45,239 bases of DNA. It comes from Chara braunii. Its lineage: Eukaryota > Streptophyta > Charophyceae > Charales > Characeae. The stretch is taken from positions 985,027-1,030,265 of the forward strand of contig BFEA01000446.1 in the NCBI GenBank assembly GCA_003427395.1, written 5' to 3'. Made by a program: the position numbers and the translations under genes. Below, in pieces: positions 9,701 to 20,412 of the stretch (position 1 is its first letter; every line of letters starts with the position of its first letter). The notes beneath the pieces were generated by a model. It was not told where the DNA came from. It worked only from the letters and a program-made list of their open reading frames with translations, and made no database searches.

Positions 9701-10407
9701 AAGAAGTATGCCAACAACCATTATTTAATAACACGTTCATTAGAGACTCTCAGGGATGCACCTTAAATTGTATGGACTCTCCTTGGAAGGGATGGATCAG
9801 GAAGGGAGTCACGCGCATTAGGGATATTTGGGATAAGGAGAATCTAGATTGGTTTGACCTCCCGAACCTTAAAGACAAACTGAAATACTGCCATCACCAG
9901 AAGGAAGCACTGGAACAGATAATTGATATAATCCCCCTGGACTGAATTAGGATTTTGAAAAGGGGACCCCCCCTCATCCCGGATGATTGGGTATCCATTC
10001 ATGATCAATCAGGAGTTGTAGGAAAGGTTAATGAGCTACGCCCTAATGAGGAGGTGTTAATGACAATCTAAGACTTAGGGGAAGACGGTTTCCTTAAATT
10101 CACCCCTCATCCAAATAAGAGACTAATCCAAAAGAGCAGAATATTCAGGATTAGAGTATTAATGACCCATGATAAGTGGCTTGCTTATAAACCAGATACT
10201 CTTATTTCTCATTTCCCACTAGATCCGGGTAATTGGTCTTGGTCGTCTAAGGAATACCTAGGAAGTTCCCATAACCGGGCCCTTCACACGTTGTCAGTAA
10301 AATCCACATACAAAATGTTGCGCCCAAAGATTAATTTAAAAGATAGAATAATAGAAAGATGGATGAGACACCTAAACGTGAGCAAAGATGATCTTCTACC
10401 AGCGTAG
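6710..10407 (+). pseudogene. LINE 1 ORF2: APE endonuclease plus reverse transcriptase, broken
   Basis: The product of an intact copy would nick target DNA and reverse-transcribe element RNA in place. Endonuclease landmarks in order: LRSLNVNGL (about 6800), GVAIWI (6905), GRWAYILA, VYGPN (7030), then after a frameshift AGDFNAAPD (about 7115-7140). RT landmarks: TPGIDGLPKEFW (about 8155), then a frameshift near 8300 into NVRNYRPITLL, GFIQGRNIQDN, FIDFEKAYD (about 8535), a stop at 8569, RQGNPIAPLLF (8715) and the catalytic FADD (about 8850). The C-terminal part (9340-10407) has further stops at 9943 and 10069 and ends before a zinc knuckle. At least six lesions make it inactive. The family is L1/Tx1-like; the exact clade is not determinable by eye. 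Confidence 0.85.
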
Positions 10408-10410
10408 CAC

Positions 10411-10884
10411 TCAGTCTGGGTGCTCCGCTACAGGGATCTTAACAAGTACTTTCTTGCCCTCGTCACCACGAATGCGATGTGACCACGTGCGGAAGAAGAC
10501 TCTCCCCTCATTGTTATTTTGAGCTTCGGACATCCCTGGAGTAACTACGGCGACTCGAGCTGCTCTCTCATACACTGGCCCACCACCTCCCTCCCCCCTT
10601 TCTGGGGAGTAGGTCGGAGGAGTGGGGCCCAACACGAGGAGTACGAGTTCCTTTTTTCTGTCTCGCGTAATACAGACCGTCGGTATCTGTAAGAATACTC
10701 CGCCAACATACATCGGAATGCGAGAGGAACGAATCACTTTCGCTCCTGCTACGCTGCCTGGCGGTAGGATCTTGCCTACCTGAGTGATGAGAGATACGGC
10801 CATACGGTAGGATCTGTCTCTCCTCGCTATTTTGAGGAAGGAACACTGCCTTCGTAGTCGTATCCGAGACGAGCCCTCCTTCAT
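10411..10884 (-). CDS. Unrecognised ORF, 157 codons
   Basis: An open frame starting at the minus-strand ATG at 10884, basic at the N terminus and with a glycine/proline-rich middle (PTPPTYSPERGEGGGG). I recognise no domain. It abuts the broken end of LINE 1. A related but diverged stretch (TCCGCCAACAT...GGCCTACGCTGCGAC) recurs at 10995-11060, suggesting a local duplication. It may be a repeat relic rather than a gene. Confidence 0.25.
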   Translation of the reverse strand: MKEGSSRIRLRRQCSFLKIARRDRSYRMAVSLITQVGKILPPGSVAGAKVIRSSRIPMYVGGVFLQIPTVCITRDRKKELVLLVLGPTPPTYSPERGEGGGGPVYERAARVAVVTPGMSEAQNNNEGRVFFRTWSHRIRGDEGKKVLVKIPVAEHPD

Positions 10885-11340
10885 CGTTTACCGGCCCTTT
10901 CTCCCCCTTTCCCCATTTGGAAAGGTGGACGGAGGCCTAGTGGGTGAAGCTCGACCTTACCTACTCATGTGGAGTGCATCTTCAAGGAATTTCCGCCAAC
11001 ATCCTTCGAAACAAGAGGGCTACAAGCTTCCTTCGTTTTTTTGAACTCGGCCTACGCTGCGACACATCGGACGAATTTTCATCATCGGGACAGTCCCCCA
11101 CCTATTGGCATCATCATTATGGAGGCTGAGCTGCTCACTCTCGACATGGTTCTTGGCCCTTTCGAGCAGGGTTGCGTCATCCATCCCCGTTAGGTAATTC
11201 GCTGCTTCCATCCTCCCCCTCCGAGCTCAAATCTCGTCGTTCCTACTCTCTGTTCTGACCATAGGTATCTACCCGTCATCCCGACCTCTATTCAGTCACA
11301 GTTTTTACTGGACGAATTTATCCCCCACCCCCCCCGTCTA
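10885..11340. other. No supported gene
   Basis: Holds a diverged second copy of part of the preceding ORF sequence and no other recognisable feature. Confidence 0.4.
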
Positions 11341-12760
11341 CCATCCGATTGTCTAACAACGAATCCGTTTTTTTTTTTTTTTTCTCTCTCTCGGCCTACG
11401 CTACCTTCACCTCGCCGCCCCTATCCCTATATCATTGCTTCGCTTCTCTCTTCCAGTCGAGACCCCGCTCTCTCACTCCGCTCCCCCCTCTCCCTCCTTC
11501 ACGAACCTGTGCCATACCCGGCCCCCTCTTGCCCCCCTCCTGTCTCACTCCCGCCCCTCCGCTCTCACCCCCCTTTCTCCCCCGCCCTCCTAACAGGACA
11601 TCACCACCCTGTCAGAAGCCTTTCCTACAAGATTGTCGGTCGCGCTCTACAGCCCCCCGCGCGCATATGTCCCAACCCTCCACGCCACCATTTTTCCCCA
11701 TCTTCTGCTCACAACCACTTATACAACAAACAACCCTCCCCCACCCCTACCCACTCCTCTCCCCTCCCCCCTCATAGGCGTCACCCTCCATTCCCAAGGT
11801 ACAATACCCTTACATCATCGCCTTGCCTCCTCCCTTGGGCAACCCCGCTCCCTCTGAATACAACTGCTATCCCCCACGTTCCCACCCTGCACACGACCCC
11901 CACCCACGTCCCTCCCATCTCCTCCCCACCCTCCTGCTCTTACCCACCTCCCCATTCACCACCCCCCTTCCTTTTTCTCCCTTCACACGTATCTTGCTAA
12001 AAGTCCGATCTTTTGGGTAGACTTTTCCATCTCCCTTATTTCCTTCTAAAAGCTCCCGTCCCCACCCCCATAATGACTTTTATCTGCAGCCGCTACGGAT
12101 TCCCTATCTTCGTCATCTCCCGCTGCCGTCCACTTCCCTCCCTGCCCACCCCCCCCCATTACCCCGATAGACTCCCTAGCCCCCCGCTTGACTATCTCTA
12201 ATCTCCCACCCGTACACCCCGTTTACCCCCCTAAGGCAATTACTCTTCGTCATAGCCCGCTGCCTTCCCAACTCCCCCCCGCCNNNNNNNNNNNNNNNNN
12301 NNNNNNNNNNNNNNNNNNNNNNNNNNNNNNNNNNNNNNNNNNNNNNNNNNNNNNNNNNNNNNNNNNNNNNNNNNNNNNNNNNNNNNNNNNNNNNNNNNNN
12401 NNNNNNNNNNNNNNNNNNNNNNNNNNNNNNNNNNNNNNNNNNNNNNNNNNNNNNNNNNNNNNNNNNNNNNNNNNNNNNNNNNNNNNNNNNNNNNNNNNNN
12501 NNNNNNNNNNNNNNNNNNNNNNNNNNNNNNNNNNNNNNNNNNNNNNNCCTGCATTCATTCTCGTCCCTTGTCGCCATCTCCCGCTACTCCCCCCGCCTAC
12601 CCTCTTCACTACCTCGATCGACTCCCTACCCCCCCGCTTGACCATCTATACTCTCCCACCCGTACAACAGCCTCCCTCCCGCCCTCTTCCCCCCAATCAT
12701 CCCTAATCTCTCCCCACCTCACCCCATAACCCCGGATTCTGCCCATTCGGCTCAACCCCC
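11341..12760. repeat. Pyrimidine-rich (C/T) low-complexity tract
   Basis: About 1.4 kb in which the plus strand is overwhelmingly C and T, with few G. Long proline/serine/leucine frames result from this composition and are not convincing genes. There is no single repeat unit, although CCCGATAGACTCCCTA and CCCCGCTTGAC (about 12165-12190) recur at about 12615-12640 on the far side of the gap, so the gap may separate tandem units. Confidence 0.8.
12284..12547. other. Assembly gap (264 N)
   Basis: Unknown bases inside the pyrimidine-rich tract. Similar sequence on both sides suggests a collapsed or unresolved tandem repeat. Confidence 0.99.
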
Positions 12761-13351
12761 CGACACGTGTCACATTAACAATATGTTCCCCAAGGTATAC
12801 GGCCGACGCTATTCGATCCCCCTCGTTATCGTCGGCGTCCTCCCCCCCACTTCCCCGATCCTCCCGCTTCGCTAACCACTAATTACTCTCTCAATACTCC
12901 ACCTCGACCACATCGGTAGCCCCCTCTTTTTTTTTTTTTTTTTTTTTTTTTGCCGAAGCGGCTGGCTTATTCAATACCGCCTCAGCTGCACTTTCTTTAC
13001 CTGTATTTATGTCGTCTCTCTTCAAAACGACGAGGTCATTTGTCTCCGCTTAGTTTGCCTTTTTTATGTTGGTTGGTCCCGACATTATTTTTTACTATTA
13101 TTTAATTCTTATTAATGATTATTGGAACTCATTACTTTACCGGGGATTATACCACTTCGAATGCATTCTTTTTAACATCGACACGTCGGAATACCCCCGG
13201 CGCTATTCTTTATTATTATTGAATTTTATCAACATTGTGACAGTTACTCGTTACGATTTCGAACCCCTCCACTGTTCTGTCAACATACCCAGTCCTCTTG
13301 CTCTCATCGCATCACACCTACCCAGGCGCAACCCCTTCTTCCCGCTGCATC
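12761..13351. other. Probable LINE 2 upstream region; poly(T) at 12926-12951
   Basis: Contains a 26-nt T run and then AT-richer sequence leading to the ORF1 start of LINE 2. The 5' boundary of the LINE is not resolved; no duplication matching the sequence after its poly(A) was found here. Confidence 0.4.
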
Positions 13352-14875
13352 ATGGAAACGGAGCCACATGTTTCTGAGGGAGGAACCACCATTGACATGA
13401 CCAGCATAAATGATGAGACCCAGAAGCTCAATGACATGATGAAGGGATGGTTCCTAGAACACATCTCTCAGGACGTCTCAGCCTATGTCGAAACCAAGAT
13501 CAACAGGTGAAGACGATTGTATCGAAATCCACCCCAACGAAAAATTTCAACAGGTCCAAAACGAATTTCTCAAGCAAATGTTGGTCGCAATTGTCTTCCA
13601 GGGAGAGACCAAAAACTGGTCAAATGATAAAAAGGTAGATCTAATAAGGTACTTGGAGGAATCAGTACTAACGGAGGAAGAACTGACTACCCAAAGAGGT
13701 ACTACGCACATGGAAGGGAGAGGCCAGATGACCTATATCGCCAAAAACTTGAAAGTGGTCGAATGGCTAATTCAGACGAAAAAGGAAATAAGTTTTAAAA
13801 AAGGTGAAAAATGGCATTTGGTCCTCTTTCGTCCCTTAGGCTCCCTCGTTCGGAATGGCAGAAAAAAAGGGAGGAAGATAAAAGGAGTAATTACTGGGTG
13901 ATGGGTATGCGTTTTCCCATTGCCGCCTCCATGTTCATTAAAACTGGACTGGAAGCAGCAATGGGAAAAGTGCTCACAGAGTTCCCTCCGATTAGCGACA
14001 AGGACGATCCCAAACTGGGGAATCTAAAGTATCACCTGCACCCCAGTGCGGAGGAACGCTTTAGATCGCGACTCAAGGTTTGGACAGGCTCCGAATACTT
14101 GGTGGCTGACCTGGTTAACTCTAACACCCCCTCGTGTTCACAATGTAAGAGGCACGGTCACCAGCCGGATGAGTGTCCTTTCTGCGAAAACTGCTACAAA
14201 AATGGACATTCAACAGAGGAGTGCAGAGCAGACGAATGGAACGGAAACAGGAGGAGCTCGCAACAGATCTCCTACCAAGCAGATCTGCTGCAATCGGTCC
14301 AAGCGGGCTTCTCGGAAGAAGGAATCAGTGGGAGGAACCTGGTCACAGAGAACAGGACACACGACACCCAACCCAGTGGAGGAGACAGACCCCCTGGAAC
14401 CTTTGCAACAACCTGGCTCAGCAACAAAAAAGGCCTCAACCCTCCCACCACGGTGGAGACACAGTCAAGCAGAACACCAAGGCAAACGCAGCAACATCTG
14501 CACCCGACAAGTGGAAATGGCGCCCTGTTGGGCCCTCCCCCGTCGGCTTCTTGGTTTCATATCTGGCAGGACCAGGTGGCCCGTGCTTTGCCACAGGCTT
14601 CTCCTGTCCTGCCACGAGATCAGGCACAGTTCCCCCCCCCGCTGTCCCATCGGCACAGGAACGAGACCTTGGCAAAAACCAGGCAACAGGCTCGCGTAGC
14701 TCTATGGACACCACCCCAGGGGTACTTCAGAAGGAAACACGAACACAAACGGAGAGTACCGCAGGGGCAACGAAGGAGCAAATACCTCAACATCTGCAAT
14801 CTCCTCTCCTCCTCGGCCGAGTTACCCTGCAGCCCAACAGGACACGCCATACGTGTTGGCTCCGCTCGTCTTTAA
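13352..14875 (+). pseudogene. LINE 2 ORF1: gag-like protein with two CCHC zinc knuckles
   Basis: The ATG at 13352 starts METEPHVSEGGTT. A frameshift near 13505 moves to the frame reading DDCIEIHPNEKFQ and a second near 13850 to the frame ending at 14875. Residues typical of nucleic-acid chaperone ORF1 proteins follow: a basic core, then two C-x2-C-x4-H-x4-C knuckles, CSQCKRHGHQPDEC (about 14136-14177) and CENCYKNGHSTEEC (about 14181-14222), then a proline/glutamine-rich tail. Family knowledge: ORF1 proteins bind element RNA and are needed for retrotransposition. The frame after about 14250 is uncertain, since all three stay open. Confidence 0.8.
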
Positions 14876-15384
14876 ACAATGCAATCAAGGTACTCTCATT
14901 TTGTTACAACAGAATGACAGGAATGAACTCTTCCTCCCTTCCCTGACTTCGGATACATTCCCACATCCGAATTATTTTCTTTTCTCAGCAAGAAAAATGC
15001 TGAACATGAAATATTTCGTGCGCCCAATCCCGTCTATGCCCTATGCAACTGTATAGAGAAAGGGACATACAGGCAAGACACATCCGATACTGAGCATGTA
15101 CCTTGAGGCGGCACAGGCCCCCGGCACAGACCCAACAGTCGTGGACAAGGGACTCCTCTGGGCCCCCACAGCGTGGTTCAAACGCAGCAACGTGAAAGAA
15201 CGGTTCTTCCCGTCATTGGGGGATGGGATCACAGGGGACGTGCTTGCGGACCTCGATGATCACATCCCGAAGGAACGATCGATCTTTTCAAAATATATCC
15301 TGGAATCAATGAAAATTCCTTGGGATGTGCAGAGCATGATGGACACTTCGGATCCGGGAGGTCCTGCATCAGTGCCTATCCATC

Positions 15385-18300
15385 ATGGGCAGCAGCCGAA
15401 CGCTGCTCATGGACGCTAGGCTGCATGTAGCCTCATGGAACGTCAGAAGACTAGTTGACTGCAACAGAAGACACAAACGGGCCCGCCTCAAATCTTGGAT
15501 CCACGCAGAGAGAATATCCATCACCATGCTACAAGAGACTAAACTCTCAAAAGAAAAATTATCCTCCATGCCGGCATGGTGGGATGGCCCACAGGTCTGG
15601 TCCCCGGCCCAAGACACCAGAGGAGGCACGGGCATCTTGATTCACAAGAAGCTTGCCACATTCATCAAGGAGTCCCGGACTGACCCCCTTGGCCATTGGT
15701 GCTGTAATCCTTGAAATTGATAACCAAACTTGGGGTTTCATGTCGGTATATGTTCCCGCAGACCGTAGCCTTAAAAATCTCTTCCTCTCCTCACTGTCTG
15801 ATATTTTACCGGCAACACACCACCTAATCATAGGGGGGGACTGGAATACAGTCCCCAACCCTCAGATGGACTCCACAACCCCCCTATCCCACCCTGGAGA
15901 ATCTGCTGTCCTGAATGACTTCATGCTAGACAATGCTCTCTTCGATCCTTATCGCGCACTCCACCCGGAGACATCGGATTTCATGTGGATCTCCTCAGTC
16001 CTCCCGGAGGATGGTATTCTCACACGGAGAAGATTGGACATCATTCTCACAAATGATGCGGTACTACAACTCGTTAACCGAGCTACCATAGTCACCGAAC
16101 CATTGTCAGATCACAAGCCAGTTTCTCTCCAGGTCAACATGGGACTCCAAGCGGCGAAAGGTAAGGGACTCTTTCGACTGAGTCTACACATTCTCATGGA
16201 CCCTGGGGTGGTTGACTGGGTTTGGAGAACGTGGGAAGAATGGAGATCCAACACTACTGTCTTGAATAACGATGGTCTTTGGTTGGATAAAGGGCTAGCC
16301 CTTATATCCAACCAACTCAACCTCATCTCCCGGGTCAAAGCAGTTAACAGGAGGTACGAAGAAATTAAACTCAAAAGGAAAATTGATGCACTAGAGAAGA
16401 AAGCTACAGACTCCTTCTTTTCCACGAGTGTGGCTCAGCGGAGAAGAGCCAGGCTGCTACAGGAATGGCAAAACATGCAAATCAGGCACCATAACCTATG
16501 GGAAAGACACAGGCAAGTTGACAAGATCCTCCACACCGACAGACTAACTGACAAAACTGCAGCAGCCGTCAACCACAATCGTAACACTACCCTCATCTCT
16601 ATTCTAGACCATCCAGACGACCCTTCTAAACCACCAGCAAAGGACTCAGCATCGTTGTGCGAGTACGTCAAAGTCTTCTACCAGCAACTCCTCATCTCCG
16701 AGAAGCCTCCAAACTCCCCCATTATCCCTCCCCACTTGGAACACGCCCTATGAGATGCAACCTCACGCATACTGACGGACTCAGAATCTAATTCCCTAGA
16801 AGGACGAACTACCCTCTCCGAACTCACTGCTGCACTAAACAGCATGACAAAGGGTAAATGCCTAGGCCCTGACGGCCTCCCGGTGGAGTTCTACAAAAAA
16901 AATTGGACTCTGTTGGCCCCGGACATACTTCGAGTCTTCAACCAGATCCTGGAAGAGCAACCGATGGGTCCACACACAACAGAAGGCATAATAACCCTTC
17001 TCTACAAGAAGGGGAACAAGGCCAATGTCAGGAACTACATACCAATTTCATTACTTAACGTTCCTGGTAAAATATTAGCCAAAACGCTGGCTCGCCGCAT
17101 CAACCCCCTCCTAAATAAGATAGTACTACCAGATCAATCTGGTTTCGAACCAGGTAGACAAGTGCTAGACAACGTTATGACAATATCTCAATCTATAGAC
17201 TGGATCAAAAACCATAATCTAAACAAGACTGTGATCCTTATAGACTTCCAGAAAGCATACGATCGTGTGAATTGGGATTTCGTCCAAGCCACTCTGGCAC
17301 GGGTGGGAGTGGGACGGAACTTCAGGAAACTGGTAAGGGCACTCTATGGAGCATCATCCGGTAGGGTACTGGTAAATGGACACCCCTCCACAGCCTTCAA
17401 AGTCACACGTTCGTTGCGGCAGGGGTGCCCCTTAGCCCCCTCACTTTTTGTAATCCAATTAGAAGTCCTGATGAATATGGTAAGAAAACATCCGGATTAC
17501 ACAGGTCTCCAGATCTCCCCATCTTACTCAATCAAAGTATCAGCCCTGGCGGACGATTTCTCTGCTATTTCGGACAACTCCCTCCCATCACTGACAGCAT
17601 TGGAGCACTGCCTGTCGATCTACGAAACGGCATCTGAGATGCGGGTGAGTTGGCAGAAATCAGTCGCCCTCACCCCCAACGGACAACCTCTTGCCTTAGA
17701 TCTGGGTATTCCAGTCAAAACAACTGCAGAGGTAGAAAGGTACCTGGGCATCCAAGTTTCCTTCGGTAACCCCTCAGAGGTGCATAACACAATCATTGAA
17801 AATAGAATTAGAGATGCCTGCGCGTCATGGTAAAAAACCTGCTTCCTTTCCCTATTCGGAAGAGCGACAATCATTAACACCTTTATATCCTCTAGAATAT
17901 GGTACATCCTCTCCATCAGATCGCCATCCCCTAACTCCTTTACTAACATTAGACGCCTTGTCACGCGTTTACTATGGAAGGGAAATTCTGAAGCGGAATC
18001 AGCTCTCAGCAAAGTTAGCTGGAGCAAAATTACGGAAAAAAAAGTTGCAGGCGGACTGGGCATTCTTGACCCAGAAACCCAGAAGCGGGCCCTCTTGGCC
18101 AAATGGCCAGTCCGTGCACTGACCTCCAAGGAGGACCAGCCTTGGATCATCCTCGCCCCACACTCGCTGGCCAAGGAGTGGTCCTTATCAGACCCAGAAG
18201 CGGTCTGGTGTGCTCTACTCATGCGCCCCTTTACTAACAGACCGACTACTAATACCTGGACTAATATCCTCAAAGCCTGGTCGAAGATGCTCCCTCAAAT

Positions 18301-19709
18301 GCTCACTAACCCCTCCACCCAAGATGAGATCCTGAACACATGCCTCTTCGAAAACCCATCAATCAGGAACAGGGCTGGGCTCCCCTTCTCGGTTGCCAAA
18401 TCTACTGGGAACTTTGGTCTCAAATGGATGCAGCGAGGTATCTGGCTGGTTCGCCACATATGGGACGAAGACTCAAAGAATTGGAAGAGCCCAACAGAAC
18501 TCCATCAGCAACTCGCCGGTTTACAGCGTCAAACAGACCACCTGGAGGAGATCATTGAGGCTATCCCTCCCACTTGGACGACTATTCTTCAGAAAGCGAG
18601 TAAGGGATTAAAGGAGCATCAATGGTTCAAGGCCTCGTCGACATCAGACAAATTCTTCAGAATCGATAGAGTCAAGGAAGACGGCACCATGGAAGCGTCG
18701 GAATGGTCTCTGTGTAACGACAAGCTAAACATGACAGGAGACACCCAGCCAACCAATCTGACAGGTATGGAAGAAGTAAAGGTTCATTTGTCCAAAGACG
18801 CACAGGGTCATCCCGTTTTCCGGATGGCCATGTCAGCAATCCCCATCAAAGAATGGAAAGTGGACGTATACAGATATGGCTGGAGGGTTTCACGGGCAAA
18901 CGTACCCTGTAACGGGGTGCCTATTGCAGAGTATTCATATCAGCTGGGTTACTCTCTTTTCTCAGAAGCCTACTCCCTACAGACGAGCCTGACCCTGAAC
19001 TGGCAGCGTAGGATCTCCTCTCTCAACCTCCAACCTCTATCTACTAAATGGCTGTTGTTCTTCATCCACATCATCACTTCCTCTCTGGAAACCAAGACAG
19101 GGGGTCTTCAATGGATGCATCTGCATTCCTGTGTACAGACATCACTCTGGTGTTCTGAGAAGTGCATGGACATCTCTACCCTTTGCGAGGCTTGTCCACA
19201 TCCATGTCTAGAAGACTGGCTACACCTATGGTGGGAATGCGTCATTGCTAGGGGCTTTTGGGACAGTCTGAATTCGCTTGGTCCAAGGCAACTTGTGTTG
19301 GATTTTGAAATAGGATTTTGTTATCACTGGTAGATTAAGCTCTCAGTTCAAACAGCATCAGATTGGAACTGTAGCCCAGACATTCAGACTTAGAGCCTTT
19401 TGGTGCATATGGCTAGCCAGGAGAGACAGACGTTTCCTTAATTCCCATCCCTCGATTCAGTCATCACTTGCTCAGTTCAAGCACTCAATCAGAATAGACA
19501 TTATGGCAGAATGGGTTAAAATAAAGAGTCAGTCCATCTCCGGAGATGCAGCTCGGGAACAATTCCAGAGGAAATGGTCTACTCCCTTTCAATGGGCCGG
19601 TCTCACAGGCAGCAACAATCTCTTCTACTCTGAGCTTTTATGGGATTACCCTACCGGGCCTAGTTTGCTCTCTTCGTATCAGGCAGCTCTTGCTGAGAGG
19701 GCCGGGTAG
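15385..19709 (+). pseudogene. LINE 2 ORF2: APE endonuclease, reverse transcriptase and C-terminal zinc knuckle
   Basis: Starts at ATG 15385 (or 15409). Endonuclease: ASWNVRRL, LQETKL, GGTGILIH, a frameshift near 15690, VYVPADRS, IIGGDWNTV, RRRLDIILTN and LSDHKPV (catalytic SDH, about 16110). A TGA at 16751 interrupts the linker. RT: CLGPDGLPVEFY (16860), LLYKKGNKANVRNY, GFEPGRQVLDN, LIDFQKAYDRV (17240), RQGCPLAPSLF (17420) and LADD (about 17550). A frameshift near 17830 and others lead to 18095-19333, which carries the CEACPHPCLEDWLHLWWEC zinc knuckle (about 19185-19240). A last shift near 19325 recovers LRAFWCIWLARRDRRF, a usual L1 ORF2 ending, to the stop at 19709. About 1,430 codons in total. 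Catalytic residues are intact but the frames are broken. Confidence 0.9.
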
Positions 19710-19835
19710 TCCCTATATGCATAGGGAGATTGCTAGATCGGGTTTCTAGTAGAAAGAGAGAGTACCTCTGAGGCAGTAGGAAATATGAGTGCTATTTCTC
19801 AATACGCTAAACTGGCTGAGGCTGCCAGGATAACT

Positions 19836-19903
19836 CCGGGTTGATTTGTTAGGTCCCCGACCTCGTTCTGTTCATGTTTTGACAATACAGACACAGTTTT
19901 TTC

Positions 19904-19948
<45 letters not shown>
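19836..19948 (+). other. LINE 2 3' hairpin and poly(A) tail
   Basis: CCGGGTTGATTTGTTAGG followed by TCCCCGA can fold as a short stem-loop 45 nt before the A run (19906-19948). The same layout (CCGGGTTG, variable loop, CCCGG, about 40-50 nt, A run) recurs in five minus-strand tails. In LINEs, such 3' structures are what the reverse transcriptase recognises; that role here is inferred. Confidence 0.75.
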
Positions 19949-19949
<1 letters not shown>

Positions 19950-20012
19950 ACTCTAGCCACACTGGGCGTAGGGCCGCCAAAAAAATGGGAAGATGGGAAA
20001 AGCAAGAATAGG

Positions 20013-20028
20013 CCTTCGGGACATCTGT

Positions 20029-20060
<32 letters not shown>

Positions 20061-20124
20061 GGCCCCTGCGCAAGGATGACACGCATAAATCGAGAAATGG
20101 ATTTAATAAAATTAAAAAAAAAAA
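20013..20124 (+). pseudogene. U6: Retroposed U6 snRNA copy
   Basis: The sequence from CCTTCGGGACATC through ATTGGAACGATACAGAGAAG, ATTAGCATGGCCCCTGCGCA and AGGATGACACGCATAAATCG to GAGAAATGG is the U6 snRNA, including the ACAGAGA box and AGC triad, with few changes. It ends in an A-rich tail instead of the Pol III T run. AAGAATAGG precedes it (20004-20012) and follows the tail (20125-20133), a 9-bp target duplication. No plant USE or TATA box is seen upstream. Tail plus duplication mark a LINE-mediated pseudogene. Confidence 0.9.
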
Positions 20125-20140
20125 AAGAATAGGGCCTCAC

Positions 20141-20170
20141 TGCGCAAGGATGACACGCATAAATCGAGAA
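20141..20170 (+). pseudogene. Second partial U6 3' segment
   Basis: TGCGCAAGGATGACACGCAT and AAATCGAGAA repeat the U6 3' part (20067-20096) exactly, framed on both sides by GAATAGGGCCTC. It looks like a local duplication made through the short shared sequence rather than an independent insertion. Confidence 0.8.
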
Positions 20171-20172
20171 TA

Positions 20173-20412
20173 GGGCCTCGCTGCACTACTCTCCGCAATG
20201 AACAGAAGACCGAAACGATGGCAATGTATCTTTCCATCTTCTAGAGGAAGATTCAGTCTCATTTTGCCCATTCGGACTGTATCTTCCCATGCTCTAACGA
20301 AGTATTGCCCATTCGGACTGTATCGTCCCATGCTCTAACGAAGGATTGCCCATTCGGACTGTATCTTCTCATGCTCTAACAAAGGATTCAGTCTCATTTT
20401 GCACCTGCATCT
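20173..20412. mobile_element. MITE of the GGGCCTCGC family with an expanded 41-bp tandem repeat
   Basis: The left terminus GGGCCTCGCTGCACTACTCT is followed by the ATCTTC/GAAGAT centre. The right half contains three units of 41 bp starting GCCCATTCGGACTGTATC (20266, 20307, 20348). A related single unit occurs at about 262-300. The outer right terminus is not recognisable. The region 20413-20880 has no supported gene. Confidence 0.65.

Larger units (their letters stand above)
5915..10407 (+). mobile_element. LINE 1: decayed L1-like non-LTR retrotransposon, 3'-truncated
   Basis: Contains ORF1 remnants followed by an APE endonuclease/reverse transcriptase ORF2, in the order of APE-type LINEs. 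The coding sequence breaks off near 10407 before the C-terminal zinc knuckle that the second LINE retains. No 3' hairpin or poly(A) follows, which is unusual for target-primed insertion and points to a later deletion or rearrangement. Confidence 0.85.
13352..19948 (+). mobile_element. LINE 2: nearly full-length L1-like non-LTR retrotransposon
   Basis: About 6.6 kb with ORF1 (two CCHC knuckles), ORF2 (APE endonuclease, RT, C-terminal zinc knuckle), a 3' untranslated region with a CCGGG hairpin and a 43-nt poly(A). It is the best reference copy in the window for the minus-strand 3' tails. Frameshifts and one stop in the ORFs mark it as inactive in this assembly. Confidence 0.92.

Noticed and set aside
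11349-12000. Proline-rich ORFs as possible cell-wall proteins
   Set aside because: Every frame is proline/serine/leucine-rich because the strand is nearly all C and T; there is no signal peptide or periodic motif.
12188-12706. ORFs spanning the first gap
   Set aside because: They consist mostly of unknown residues with proline/serine-rich low-complexity flanks.
20013-20112. Functional U6 gene
   Set aside because: There is no upstream USE or TATA element, no T-run terminator, and a poly(A) with target duplication instead.
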